From assembly GCA_041675005.1 (NCBI GenBank), contig JBAYUQ010000039.1, positions 1 to 13,644 of the forward strand: a stretch of 13,644 nucleotides of DNA. Direction: 5' to 3'. Position 1 is the stretch's first letter, and each line of letters opens with the position of its first letter. This document shows, one piece after another, positions 1-6,082 of the stretch. A program made the position numbers and the translations under genes. The notes under the pieces were generated by a model that made no database searches, was not told the origin of the DNA, and saw only the letters and a list, made by a program, of their open reading frames with translations. The DNA comes from PGYR01 sp041675005. GTDB taxonomy: Bacteria > Bacteroidota > Ignavibacteria > Kapaibacteriales > UBA2268.

Positions 1-18
1 TAATTCCATGATATACTC

Positions 19-450
19 CTAATTATTAAATATTTGATTTACTTTTTCTTCTGCCTGCTCCACTGAGTAAGCAACACAATAAGGCATATTGAATTTATTA
101 CATACACCTTCGAACTTCTTTTGAGGTTCCGATTGTTTGTTATAGCCAGTCTTAACCTCGATATAAACTAACTTTCCATCCTTGCCTACTGAAACATCAG
201 CAAGTCCAGCACTGCCACCTGTATTTGATAATATATAAGCTCTCATTGGTGTTCCAGATTGCTCTGAAAACTGCATAAATGAGTTATGCCGTATTACCAT
301 AAATCCCTTGTCTAAAAAGTGCCTTATTATTGCATCTTGCAAAATCGACTCTGGACTCTTGGTAGTTTTCCTACCTTTCTGCTTCTTTTTCAGAGCATCT
401 TTCCTCTGATATTTGCCGATACTCTTCGACATTGATTCTGCTAATCCCAT
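19..450 (-). CDS. VRR-NUC domain nuclease
   Basis: Small phage-type VRR-NUC protein (143 aa), a PD-(D/E)XK nuclease fold found alone in many phage replication regions and fused to helicases elsewhere. The first 30 residues are very basic (KDALKKKQKGRK). The domain spans about residues 33-136: E34 in SPESILQ, the GLAD motif with D85, then E98-V-K100 in YIEVKTG, and Q110 in SEPQKKF. These correspond to the metal-binding and catalytic positions of the family. The start ATG has a good AGGAG ribosome site just upstream, although M7 is also possible. It is the last gene of a leftward run that starts beyond the origin, 18 bp after the next gene. Likely role is cleavage of branched or replication-intermediate DNA. 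The family call is firm; the substrate is inferred. Confidence 0.85.
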   Translation of the reverse strand: MGLAESMSKSIGKYQRKDALKKKQKGRKTTKSPESILQDAIIRHFLDKGFMVIRHNSFMQFSEQSGTPMRAYILSNTGGSAGLADVSVGKDGKLVYIEVKTGYNKQSEPQKKFEGVCNKFNMPYCVAYSVEQAEEKVNQIFNN

Positions 451-468
451 CCGTTTCTCCTAATAAAT

Positions 469-744
469 TTAAAAAGGTAAATCCTGGACCTCTCTATCCA
501 GAATTTTATCTATTACTTCATCTTCTTTTTCAAAAAACTCATTAATTGTTTTGAAGTGTTGACCTTGTGCTGCCGCTCGCAAAGTTTCGATTAACTCATA
601 TATTTTTCTTTCTGGCTCTTCTGCAGTTAATCCCTCATTTTCATAAAGCAATTTATACTTGCGGAGGAGTCCATAGTAATCTTCTATTTCAAAATAGTTT
701 TTTAGGTTTTTTGTATAATCTTTTTTATTCAACTGGCTCCTCAT
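469..744 (-). CDS. Hypothetical phage protein, acidic and helical
   Basis: Unrecognised protein of 91 aa, predicted mostly helical and acidic (KIYELIETLRAAAQ, EFFEKEDEVIDKILD), with no membrane segment and no motif I can name. It overlaps the end of the preceding gene by 20 bp. The first ATG has no ribosome site in front of it. A TTG at 732 in the same frame sits four bases after GAGGAG and overlaps the upstream stop as TTGAATAA, so the true start may be that TTG (87 aa). The tight overlap suggests translational coupling in the origin-distal leftward operon between the winged-helix protein and the VRR-NUC nuclease. A role in replication is guessed from context only. Confidence 0.65.
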   Translation of the reverse strand: MRSQLNKKDYTKNLKNYFEIEDYYGLLRKYKLLYENEGLTAEEPERKIYELIETLRAAAQGQHFKTINEFFEKEDEVIDKILDREVQDLPF

Positions 745-1132
745 ATTCGCTTGATTTTTTACAACCGAATGCTTTTACTTGATGAATTAGTTTTATTTTA
801 TCATCACCTAATCCACTAGGTATATTTAGGAATTCAGCGAAAGAGTAGAATGTGCCATCTGATCCGTGAATCTCTTCTTTGGTATAGTTCACATTTAACT
901 TGATACCTAGCATCGGAGAGTTATATGTTTTCCAATTATCTGGACGTTGTTTGATCTCTAAATTCAAACACTCAAGTTCAAGTGAATTTATTAAATCTAA
1001 TATCCCATCTTGTTTCGTTCGTGTATAAAGAGATTTATAATGCTCGATTTCCACTCTGTATTCTTCAAGAGTTTTCTCTTTAGGTTTTTGAACTGGTTTA
1101 TCAGCTGTAAGTCTTAAATTCATTCTATCCAT
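725..1132 (-). CDS. Hypothetical phage protein
   Basis: Unrecognised protein of 135 aa. The N-terminal third is charged and probably helical (LEEYRVEIEHYKSLYTRTKQDGILDLINSLELECL, about residues 22-56). The C-terminal half looks mixed alpha/beta (MLGIKLNVNYTKEEIHGSDGTFYSFAEFLNIPSG). No signal peptide or membrane span. The ribosome site AGAGG overlaps the stop codon of the preceding gene and lies about five bases before the ATG, so translation is probably coupled. Its 3' end overlaps the next gene. It belongs to the leftward operon downstream of the candidate origin, where replication accessory functions are common, but nothing in the sequence itself gives a function. Confidence 0.65.
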   Translation of the reverse strand: MDRMNLRLTADKPVQKPKEKTLEEYRVEIEHYKSLYTRTKQDGILDLINSLELECLNLEIKQRPDNWKTYNSPMLGIKLNVNYTKEEIHGSDGTFYSFAEFLNIPSGLGDDKIKLIHQVKAFGCKKSSEYEEPVE

Positions 1133-1141
1133 AATAGCCTC

Positions 1142-1468
1142 TTAATAAAACCCACCACCCTTGAGTGGCGAGTTAGCAACAACACCGCCTTTGCGGTTGT
1201 TAAATCTTAATATAAATCGTCTTGATTGTATGCCATTGAACTTTGCTCTAAACAAGTAGAAGCCCTTTTGCTTCATAACTTTGCCTATAGTCATAATGCT
1301 GTATTTCTCTTTTAAATGAGACTGAATTTCCCTAGCTGTTAAAGCATGGAGATGTTCATCTTTCTTTAGAGTAGCTTTAATTGCCCTTGGAGTCAACTCG
1401 CTACAGTCGACAACTAGCAGTAGCTCTTCAATTTCTAATTTTGCCTTATCTAATTCATAATTTTTCAT
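1142..1468 (-). CDS. Small winged-helix-like protein next to the origin
   Basis: 108-aa basic protein. Residues about 42-89 (LTAREIQSHLKEKYSI, GKVMKQKGFYLFR, RRFILRF) have the pattern of the winged-helix domain found at the C-terminus of phage VirE/D5-type helicases. By eye they resemble residues 688-736 of the primase-helicase encoded on the other side of the iteron array (LSNTELLDFFKKKHPHL, GIELKKRGG, GRYIRGYLL): the same L-(T/S)-x-x-E-(I/L) helix, a K-rich second helix, a G-x-x-(L/M)-K-x-(R/K)-G turn and a final strand. A DNA-binding role at the origin is therefore plausible but inferred. The glycine-rich tail (SPLKGGGFY) is unusual. The ATG follows an AAGAGAAT ribosome site and lies only about 16 bp beyond a terminator-like hairpin. 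It is the first gene of the leftward set ending at the VRR-NUC gene. Confidence 0.65.
   Translation of the reverse strand: MKNYELDKAKLEIEELLLVVDCSELTPRAIKATLKKDEHLHALTAREIQSHLKEKYSIMTIGKVMKQKGFYLFRAKFNGIQSRRFILRFNNRKGGVVANSPLKGGGFY
1178..1201. other. Inverted repeat inside the 3' end of the winged-helix-like gene
   Basis: Arms AACAACACCGC and GCGGTTGTT pair with a four-base loop (CTTT) and a two-base bulge. There is no T-run after it on either strand, so it is not a simple terminator. It may stabilise or process the mRNA, or simply reflect codon content. Low significance. Confidence 0.3.
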
Positions 1469-1483
1469 ATTTATTCTCTTAAT

Positions 1484-1530
1484 TAAAAAAATACCCTCCT
1501 ACCATATAATTTGAAACCATAGGAGGGTAT
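1484..1530 (-). terminator. Rho-independent terminator or attenuator in a leader
   Basis: On the minus strand a perfect 11-bp stem (ATACCCTCCTA at 1530-1520 and TAGGAGGGTAT at 1501-1491) with an 18-base loop is followed by seven T residues (1491-1485). It lies after the primase gene and the iteron array, and only about 16 bp before the ATG of the winged-helix-like gene. There is no room for a promoter between hairpin and gene, so the downstream genes must be reached by read-through. This fits attenuation or antitermination. Confidence 0.75.
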
Positions 1531-1606
1531 CCGAAAACGAGAGCATTTGCTCACGCAATAATCCGTTTAGCACGGAAGTATTTCAATGAATTTTCCAATG
1601 TTTTTG

Positions 1607-1659
1607 CTGCACACCCCGCACACCCCTAAAAGAGGGGGGTGTGCGGAGGGGGTGAGCGG
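1607..1659. repeat. Iteron cluster I (four copies)
   Basis: Minus-strand copies GGTGTGCAG (1607-1615) and GGTGTGCGG (1616-1624) abut exactly. They are followed by plus-strand copies GGTGTGCGG (1638-1646) and GGTGAGCGG (1651-1659), so the cluster forms a large inverted repeat. All four fit the consensus GGTG(A/T)GC(A/G)G exactly. Confidence 0.75.
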
Positions 1660-1693
1660 TCTAAGTTGTTTATTTAGTTTACATTTACAAGCT

Positions 1694-1711
1694 CTGCACA
1701 CCCTGCACACC
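1694..1711 (-). repeat. Iteron cluster II (two tandem copies)
   Basis: Two directly abutting minus-strand copies of GGTGTGCAG at 1694-1702 and 1703-1711. The sequence CCCCTAAAA follows on the plus strand, as it nearly does after the tandem pair of cluster I, so the whole 18-bp pair plus flank appears duplicated. Confidence 0.75.
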
Positions 1712-1741
1712 CCTAAAACGTGAAAATGAGACTTTTAAAAC

Positions 1742-1786
1742 CTATATATAATATATATTATATATATATTCTTAAATTATAATATA
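1742..1786. other. AT-rich tract, candidate DNA unwinding element
   Basis: About 45 bp made almost only of A and T (repeated TATATA runs) lying between iteron clusters II and III. Its position inside the iteron array fits a strand-opening site for the adjacent primase-helicase. It could also contain promoter -10 elements for the leftward genes, which I cannot separate from background in such a sequence. Confidence 0.55.
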
Positions 1787-1787
1787 G

Positions 1788-1871
1788 GGTGTGCGGGTGA
1801 GCAGTAAAACGTAACCCTTTGTAAACTTTAACATTTATCCCCGCTCATCTCAACGCACACCCCCGCTCACC
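1788..1871. repeat. Iteron cluster III (five copies)
   Basis: Plus-strand copies GGTGTGCGG (1788-1796) and GGTGAGCAG (1796-1804, sharing one base). Minus-strand copies GATGAGCGG (1841-1849, one mismatch), GGTGTGCGT (1853-1861, one mismatch) and GGTGAGCGG (1863-1871). With clusters I and II this makes eleven copies, nine of them exact to the consensus. Confidence 0.7.
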
Positions 1872-1926
1872 CCCCTTTCACTTTAACTATTAACCGTATA
1901 GTATTGTAATACAAAGAACTTAAACC

Positions 1927-4167
1927 TTAGAAATCGCTATCTTCTTTGATATTTTCTAGCAAATATCCACGAATATATCTACCTTCAACCCTCATATCTC
2001 TTCTTTCTCCACCACGCTTTTTGAGTTCAATTCCTAAATTGGTACCGAAAACATTAAGATGAGGATGCTTCTTTTTAAAGAAATCAAGTAGCTCAGTATT
2101 GGATAAAAATTTATACTGTTTATAAAAATTTGTGACTTTACTTCGAATCTCATCGTTGGTCATATTTGAAGTATCAATGACTTCAAAATAATAGTCCAAT
2201 AAATCGCTTTCTGCAGATTCCTTTTGATATTCTTCATTCTGTTTATTAATAATTTCAATCTCTTCTAGATTAAGCCAATATTGAAATCCATTATTAAGAA
2301 GTTCAAGAGCTTGAGCATATAATTGATTATGATTAATCACAGACAAGTAATCAATATTCTCGGCCTCAACTACAAAGAAACGCCTAGAACCAGTTGCATC
2401 ATTAAGGAAGTTCAAACGGTTCACAGACCCACAAAAAGAGGCCCTACGCTTAAGCATAACAGAATATCGACCATACGGTTTACGAATGTCATGATTAGAT
2501 GAAGTCATAAACTGTTTTAATTTATGCGACTCACCACGAGTAATACCATCAAGCTCATCTAGATTAAGAATGAACGAGTTAGTAATCATAATTTTATGGT
2601 CTTTATTAGTAGGGTCAATTTGTTCTTCTTTGTAGTAGGGTTTTAATTCCTTAGGCACTAAATTTGCGAAAAATGAGGTTTTTCCAATCCCTTGATCTCC
2701 AGCAAATATCATAGCAGTATGATTCTCTTTAACCTCAATTGCAGAAGCAACGACTGCAACAATCCACTTAGTAAACAGAGTATTGAGCCTTTCTTCTTGT
2801 CCTTTCTTTGGAGTCACTAAAGCTATAACCTTACCAATATGGTCAGATTTATCCCATTTAGGTAGATTATTAAAATACTCTTTAAATGGATGGTATTCAG
2901 TAACGAAGCTCTTCATACCAAGAATTTGGGATACTTTACCAATTCCGAAATTATTCACACCTTTGACAAGATTAGCTTTAAACCAAATATCACTTAGAAT
3001 CTCATCTGTAATAGAACGGAAGCCATCTTTTGAATCCTTCTCTTTAATTTCAAGATCGGTAGTAACTAGATTTACACGGACTTCATAATTGTCTTCAAGA
3101 AAGTTCTTTACTTTTTCTTCTTTGTTACGGCCTTTATATACTTTCTCTTCTGAAATATTCCCATTCTCATCAATGGTAGTTTGAGATACTGATTTATCAG
3201 ATTGAGATTTGAAATGAGCGTCAATCTCACCGTATCCATCTTTAAGAAGCTTTTTAGCAGCACCAGCGAAATCCCCTTGATGTTCAAGAAGAGTATAAAT
3301 AGCAAATTTATCGTAGGAAGTACCAGCTCTAAAAGGGTGTGCATTTGAAGAGAATACATAAAGCTTATCAATACCTTCATAATTGAAAGTAGCAGAAATC
3401 CCTCCAGCATTTTTACCAGGTCTTCTCCAAAACTGTTTATTAGCTTCAGTAGAAATAAGCTGCCAACCGTGAGAGATAAGAATTGACTTTATATCTCCAC
3501 GCTCATTAAAATCATCACCAGGTCGAGCTTTACCATTCTTAGGTACGGAATAGGGAGCTTCGAAATCTTCGATATCTACAGTGTTGAATGATTTACATAC
3601 ACCAATAATATAGTCTCTCTCATCAATAGATATAAGAGGAACATTATCAATAGAATTCTGAATGACATTATATCCGGGTGTAGGGAAAGCGAGGGCATAA
3701 CCACCCTCCCCTCTTGTTTCAATAACAGTTTTTTTATGACCTAGGGCATTCTCTTGAGTAGCAAGCTTTTGATTCCCTTCAATAATTTCGCAACGATAAA
3801 TCACATGAAAACCACCCGATTGAGTAGTTTGAATAACCAATTTCCTAAAAAGTTCTAGGTTATATGATTTTACATTGGAAGAGAATTCTTCGAATATTTG
3901 AGATGCATTATTAAGGTGGTTATCAAAATCTAGGAGTTCCATATTATCAGAGACAGGACCTAGAATGATAGCAAGACCAACTGAATCTTTAGAGAACCAT
4001 ACGGAAGCTTGAGATTCTTGAGCTAGTTCATTTTGGAATATCTTCCAAGAAGCCTTATTAGTTTGTGCATCTTTAGGAAGTAAGCTAAAGTACGGCTGTT
4101 TAGTTTTAATATCTGTAGGAATAATGGATATTCCAGATTTTAGATACTTTATGGCTAATTCTTTCAT
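1927..4167 (-). CDS. Phage primase-helicase (AEP prim-pol domain plus VirE-type ATPase)
   Basis: 746-aa replication protein. Residues about 3-165 are an archaeo-eukaryotic-type primase/polymerase domain: the LLDFD motif supplies D80 and D82, SGGFH gives the catalytic-type H121, and TRGEGGYALAFP (151-162) matches the third conserved motif. Residues 245-313 carry the linker common in phage primase-helicases (PFRAGTSYDKFAIYTLLEHQGDF). Residues about 425-650 are a VirE-family P-loop helicase domain with Walker A GDQGIGKTS (490-498), Walker B FILNLDELD (532-540), CGSVN sensor asparagine and GSRRFFVVE (593-601) arginine residues. A winged-helix-like C-terminus follows (about 688-736). It probably primes and unwinds DNA at the iteron array directly downstream of its stop. 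The ribosome site is weak, and the leader from the candidate promoter at 4271-4299 is about 100 nt. Confidence 0.9.
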   Translation of the reverse strand: MKELAIKYLKSGISIIPTDIKTKQPYFSLLPKDAQTNKASWKIFQNELAQESQASVWFSKDSVGLAIILGPVSDNMELLDFDNHLNNASQIFEEFSSNVKSYNLELFRKLVIQTTQSGGFHVIYRCEIIEGNQKLATQENALGHKKTVIETRGEGGYALAFPTPGYNVIQNSIDNVPLISIDERDYIIGVCKSFNTVDIEDFEAPYSVPKNGKARPGDDFNERGDIKSILISHGWQLISTEANKQFWRRPGKNAGGISATFNYEGIDKLYVFSSNAHPFRAGTSYDKFAIYTLLEHQGDFAGAAKKLLKDGYGEIDAHFKSQSDKSVSQTTIDENGNISEEKVYKGRNKEEKVKNFLEDNYEVRVNLVTTDLEIKEKDSKDGFRSITDEILSDIWFKANLVKGVNNFGIGKVSQILGMKSFVTEYHPFKEYFNNLPKWDKSDHIGKVIALVTPKKGQEERLNTLFTKWIVAVVASAIEVKENHTAMIFAGDQGIGKTSFFANLVPKELKPYYKEEQIDPTNKDHKIMITNSFILNLDELDGITRGESHKLKQFMTSSNHDIRKPYGRYSVMLKRRASFCGSVNRLNFLNDATGSRRFFVVEAENIDYLSVINHNQLYAQALELLNNGFQYWLNLEEIEIINKQNEEYQKESAESDLLDYYFEVIDTSNMTNDEIRSKVTNFYKQYKFLSNTELLDFFKKKHPHLNVFGTNLGIELKKRGGERRDMRVEGRYIRGYLLENIKEDSDF

Positions 4168-4270
4168 ATTGCATTCGTTTTCTTAGTTAATGCTTCATTT
4201 GGGGGTTTCATGTCCATTTTCAAGGAAGCTAAAAAATAGTTTTTCAAAGTTTGTTCACTTTGATTATGCT

Positions 4271-4299
4271 ATTGTAAGAAATTGTTAGAAGTAATGCAA
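4271..4299 (-). promoter_or_regulatory. Candidate promoter of the primase-helicase gene
   Basis: Reading leftward, TTGCAT (4299-4294), a 17-base spacer, then TACAAT (4276-4271). This is a reasonable sigma70-like match and gives a leader of roughly 100 nt before the ATG at 4167. Repeats of TTGTTAGAA overlap the spacer and the upstream side, so the promoter is probably controlled. Confidence 0.5.
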
Positions 4300-4320
4300 T
4301 AATTTGTTAGAAGTTGTTAC
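4272..4320. repeat. Operator-like direct repeats over the primase promoter
   Basis: TTGTTAGAAGT occurs exactly at 4282-4292 and 4304-4314. Related TTGTAAGAA is at 4272-4280 and TTGTTAC at 4314-4320. Starts are spaced 10, 22 and 10 bp, close to whole helical turns, so a protein could bind one face of the DNA. The core TTGTTA is shared with the operators beside the repressor gene (TTGTTACC), suggesting the same or a related regulator. Binding is inferred. Confidence 0.45.
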
Positions 4321-4395
4321 TATTTAGTTTTAAACATTATTGTTGATATCGGATGGAAATAAATACTATAATCGTATATTAAATATGTGACGTAT

Positions 4396-4423
4396 AAAAA
4401 AAAGCCAACGGTTAGGTTGGCTT
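4396..4423 (-). terminator. Rho-independent terminator after the single-gene unit
   Basis: Reading leftward, stem AAGCCAAC / GTTGGCTT (8 bp) with the six-base loop CTAACC, then a run of eight T residues. It lies about 10 bp after the stop of the gene at 4433-4891. The core is identical over 26 bp to the terminator at 5013-5038. Confidence 0.85.
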
Positions 4424-4432
4424 AGATATGTT

Positions 4433-4891
4433 TTAATTATTCTTATTTTTTCTTAATCTTTTTAGAAGGAAATACTTTAAAATTGAATCATCTACTTCTA
4501 ACGCTCTTAAGAGATTAGGAAGGGATCTTGACCTGACAAGTAACCTTTTCTTTAGTGCAAAGATTACTGATTGATTGATTTGTTCATCTGTAATACCTGT
4601 ATCATCAATAAATTTTTTAATGACTGCTTTAAAGTTGGCACTTTTGAGCAAGTAATTAAAATTATATAATTGTCTTAGGTTAATTTCTGAAATCAGATTA
4701 ACACCATAGATTAAATTATCCCGATTATCTTGAAGGTTATCGAATTCATAATCTTCAAGCTCTATGATTTTATATCTTTCGAGTACCTCATATAGTAAGT
4801 CACCATCATTTATAAAATAGTTTCTTAGATCGGTTTTCGTTCTAAAGTAATAATTCTTTCCAGATAGGTTTTCAATAAAAAAAAGCTTCAT
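4433..4891 (-). CDS. Hypothetical protein in a moron-like single-gene unit
   Basis: Unrecognised cytoplasmic protein of 152 aa, without signal peptide or membrane span. The N-terminus (MKLFFIENLSGKNYYFRTKTDLRNYFI) looks like beta strands followed by a helix. The C-terminal part is helical and ends in a basic stretch (LLKRLRKNKNN). No family comes to mind. Its setting is clearer than its function: it has its own strong-looking promoter (TTGACA and TATATT with 16 bp between), a dyad over the -10 box, and its own terminator, and so forms an independent one-gene transcription unit between the lysogeny operon and the primase gene. This is the classic layout of a phage moron, often expressed from the prophage for the benefit of phage or host. 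The ribosome site is weak. Confidence 0.65.
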   Translation of the reverse strand: MKLFFIENLSGKNYYFRTKTDLRNYFINDGDLLYEVLERYKIIELEDYEFDNLQDNRDNLIYGVNLISEINLRQLYNFNYLLKSANFKAVIKKFIDDTGITDEQINQSVIFALKKRLLVRSRSLPNLLRALEVDDSILKYFLLKRLRKNKNN

Positions 4892-4939
4892 TATTCGACC
4901 ATAATAATTAATTTATTTTAATATCTTATTAATATAAAG

Positions 4940-4960
4940 TGTGTATTTGCAATATACACA
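4940..4960. promoter_or_regulatory. Dyad overlapping the -10 box, possible operator
   Basis: TGTGTAT (4940-4946) and ATACACA (4954-4960) are inverted around TTGCAAT, an imperfect 21-bp palindrome with seven paired outer bases. It covers the -10 element of the promoter at 4951-4978, so a repressor bound here would block it. It does not resemble the TGTTACC half-sites of the phage repressor region. Confidence 0.4.
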
Positions 4961-4978
4961 AAATCTAAATTATGTCAA
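4951..4978 (-). promoter_or_regulatory. Strong sigma70-like promoter of the single-gene unit
   Basis: Reading leftward, a consensus TTGACA (4978-4973), a 16-base spacer and TATATT (4956-4951). The transcript would start near 4944, about 50 nt before the ATG at 4891. It is the best promoter match I found in the window and lies just past the terminator of the upstream operon. Confidence 0.7.
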
Positions 4979-5012
4979 ATAGATTGCATTGTTAATGTGC
5001 TGTTTCGGGTAT

Positions 5013-5038
5013 AAAAAAAGCCAACGGTTAGGTTGGCT
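5013..5038 (-). terminator. Rho-independent terminator of the lysogeny operon
   Basis: Stem AGCCAAC / GTTGGCT with loop CTAACC followed by seven T residues when read leftward. It lies about 25 bp after the stop of the last gene of the repressor operon. It is identical over its whole 26 bp to 4397-4422, a sign of duplication or recombination between the two units. Confidence 0.85.
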
Positions 5039-5062
5039 ATGTGGAGTGTCTTTATTTATTAA

Positions 5063-5686
5063 TTATGCTAATTTGAAATTGGAATTTAGGCTACTCTTTA
5101 ATTCAGTTTGATATTTTTCAAACTGTTTCTTCTCTTCATATTCTTTAGCTATCTTTTTTAAAAAGTCTAACCCTTTAATAGAATTATATAGAAAGTTTAG
5201 ATGCTTTAACTCATCATCTTTCCCAATTGAAATTTTCATTAAAATCCTAAGTGGTAAAGAGTACTCAATTGCAATGTGGCTTACAGCATTCATAAATTCA
5301 GCATAAACTCTTAATACGGCTTCATAATTTTCACTATTTTTATCGAAATCAACTAAAATGGATGACTTCTCTACATTTGGATTGTTATTTTGAGTCCCAA
5401 AAGAAGACAGTAGTTCCTTAGATATTTGCAAATATTGTTCTGGTCTTCTCATGAACGCTGTATTCATATGATAAACACTTTTAAAAAAAACTGAATTTGG
5501 GTCGATTTTATTTTCATACACCAATTTCAACAAGTTATTTCTAGCGGATGCAAACATTGAAACGGTCTTAGTTAATCGAATCTTATGTTTAGCTTTTTTG
5601 GTTTCCCTCGCAGCTCCTATTGTTGCAAACAATAATAATAACGATGAGAATATCAAAATTAGGTTAAATATAAATAGAGTCTCCAT
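5063..5686 (-). CDS. Membrane-anchored hypothetical protein
   Basis: Unrecognised 207-aa protein. One membrane segment at about residues 5-23 (FNLILIFSSLLLLFATIGA) is followed at once by a basic stretch (RETKKAKHKIRLTK). By the positive-inside rule this places the remaining 180 residues in the cytoplasm. The body is mostly helical, including LRVYAEFMNAVSHIAIEYSLPLRILM and a charged C-terminal helix (KKIAKEYEEKKQFEKYQTELK, part). The ribosome site AAGGGGAA overlaps the stop of the preceding gene, so the two are coupled. It is the last gene of the operon that begins with the repressor. No enzyme motif is visible. A role as a cytoplasmic partner of an envelope system is possible but only inferred from its place. 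Confidence 0.7.
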   Translation of the reverse strand: METLFIFNLILIFSSLLLLFATIGAARETKKAKHKIRLTKTVSMFASARNNLLKLVYENKIDPNSVFFKSVYHMNTAFMRRPEQYLQISKELLSSFGTQNNNPNVEKSSILVDFDKNSENYEAVLRVYAEFMNAVSHIAIEYSLPLRILMKISIGKDDELKHLNFLYNSIKGLDFLKKIAKEYEEKKQFEKYQTELKSSLNSNFKLA

Positions 5687-5689
5687 AAT

Positions 5690-6082
5690 TTAATTCCCCT
5701 TTTCTAAATCTTTTCTTGCTTCATCAGGTGAAGTGTACTGATTCTTTGAAATAAGTCTTTCTGCATCTTCAAGTGGTATTTTTAATGTTTTATGAAATAA
5801 CATAATTTTACATTCTCTGTTTTCTTGTGCTATTCTTTGAAGCGCAGTGTCTTTTTCAGCTATCAATAAATCGTAACTGTTTTTCTTACCTCTGTTCTTC
5901 AGCCAGTACAATATAGTGATTAATATAAAAAATGCAATTATAATTATTGTAACGTTTTGAATACCAAGATGTTTTATCATCCAACCTAATGTATTCTCTA
6001 AAAAGTTATCGATTAGTTGTCCAATTGGATTTGTATTCTCATTCAAAAGTAAAGCTAAAATATTTAAAGATTTAATCCACAT
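5690..6082 (-). CDS. Single-span membrane protein with cytoplasmic helix
   Basis: Unrecognised protein of 130 aa from the start chosen here. An ATG 15 bp further upstream (6097) has no proper ribosome spacing, whereas the ATG at 6082 has GGAG seven bases ahead. A hydrophobic segment at about residues 44-62 (VTIIIIAFFILITILYWLK) is followed by KNRGKK and then a helical, charged C-terminus (LLIAEKDTALQRIAQENRECK). The C-terminus is therefore probably inside the cell. The start overlaps the stop of the lipoprotein gene by 11 bp (ATGTGGATTAA). The layout of span plus coiled coil is like some phage lysis or exclusion proteins, but there is no specific match. Being in the repressor operon argues against a lytic role. 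Confidence 0.65.
   Translation of the reverse strand: MWIKSLNILALLLNENTNPIGQLIDNFLENTLGWMIKHLGIQNVTIIIIAFFILITILYWLKNRGKKNSYDLLIAEKDTALQRIAQENRECKIMLFHKTLKIPLEDAERLISKNQYTSPDEARKDLEKGN

Larger units (their letters stand above)
1607..1871. other. Candidate phage replication origin (iterons plus AT-rich unwinding tract)
   Basis: The 458-bp gene-free stretch 1469-1926 between the primase-helicase and the winged-helix-like gene is GC-rich in short repeats, in contrast to its surroundings. It contains eleven copies of a 9-bp iteron on both strands flanking a TATA-rich tract (1742-1786). Iterons beside an easily melted tract, next to the replication initiator gene, are the usual layout of a plasmid or phage origin. 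The iteron resembles the type I iteron GGTGAACAG bound by the phage P4 alpha protein. The origin call rests on structure and position only. Confidence 0.7.

Noticed and set aside
567..782. Plus-strand frame of 71 codons with a hydrophobic start
   Set aside because: Antisense to two packed genes of the leftward operon; the hydrophobic run comes from the complement of charged helices.
1541..1552. Short palindrome GAGCATTTGCTC
   Set aside because: Only five paired bases, no T-run and no second copy found; likely chance.
1607..1871. CRISPR array as an explanation of the repeats
   Set aside because: The repeats are only 9 bp, occur in both orientations, often abut with no spacer, and no cas gene is near.
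2783..3410. Open frames of about 100 codons at 2783-3088 (plus) and 3108-3410 (minus, other frame) inside the primase-helicase gene
   Set aside because: They lie wholly within the strongly supported 746-aa gene, lack ribosome sites and have low-complexity translations.
5690..6082. Holin or spanin identity for the single-span protein
   Set aside because: It is encoded in the repressor operon, with no lysin nearby, and a lytic function expressed in the lysogen is unlikely.
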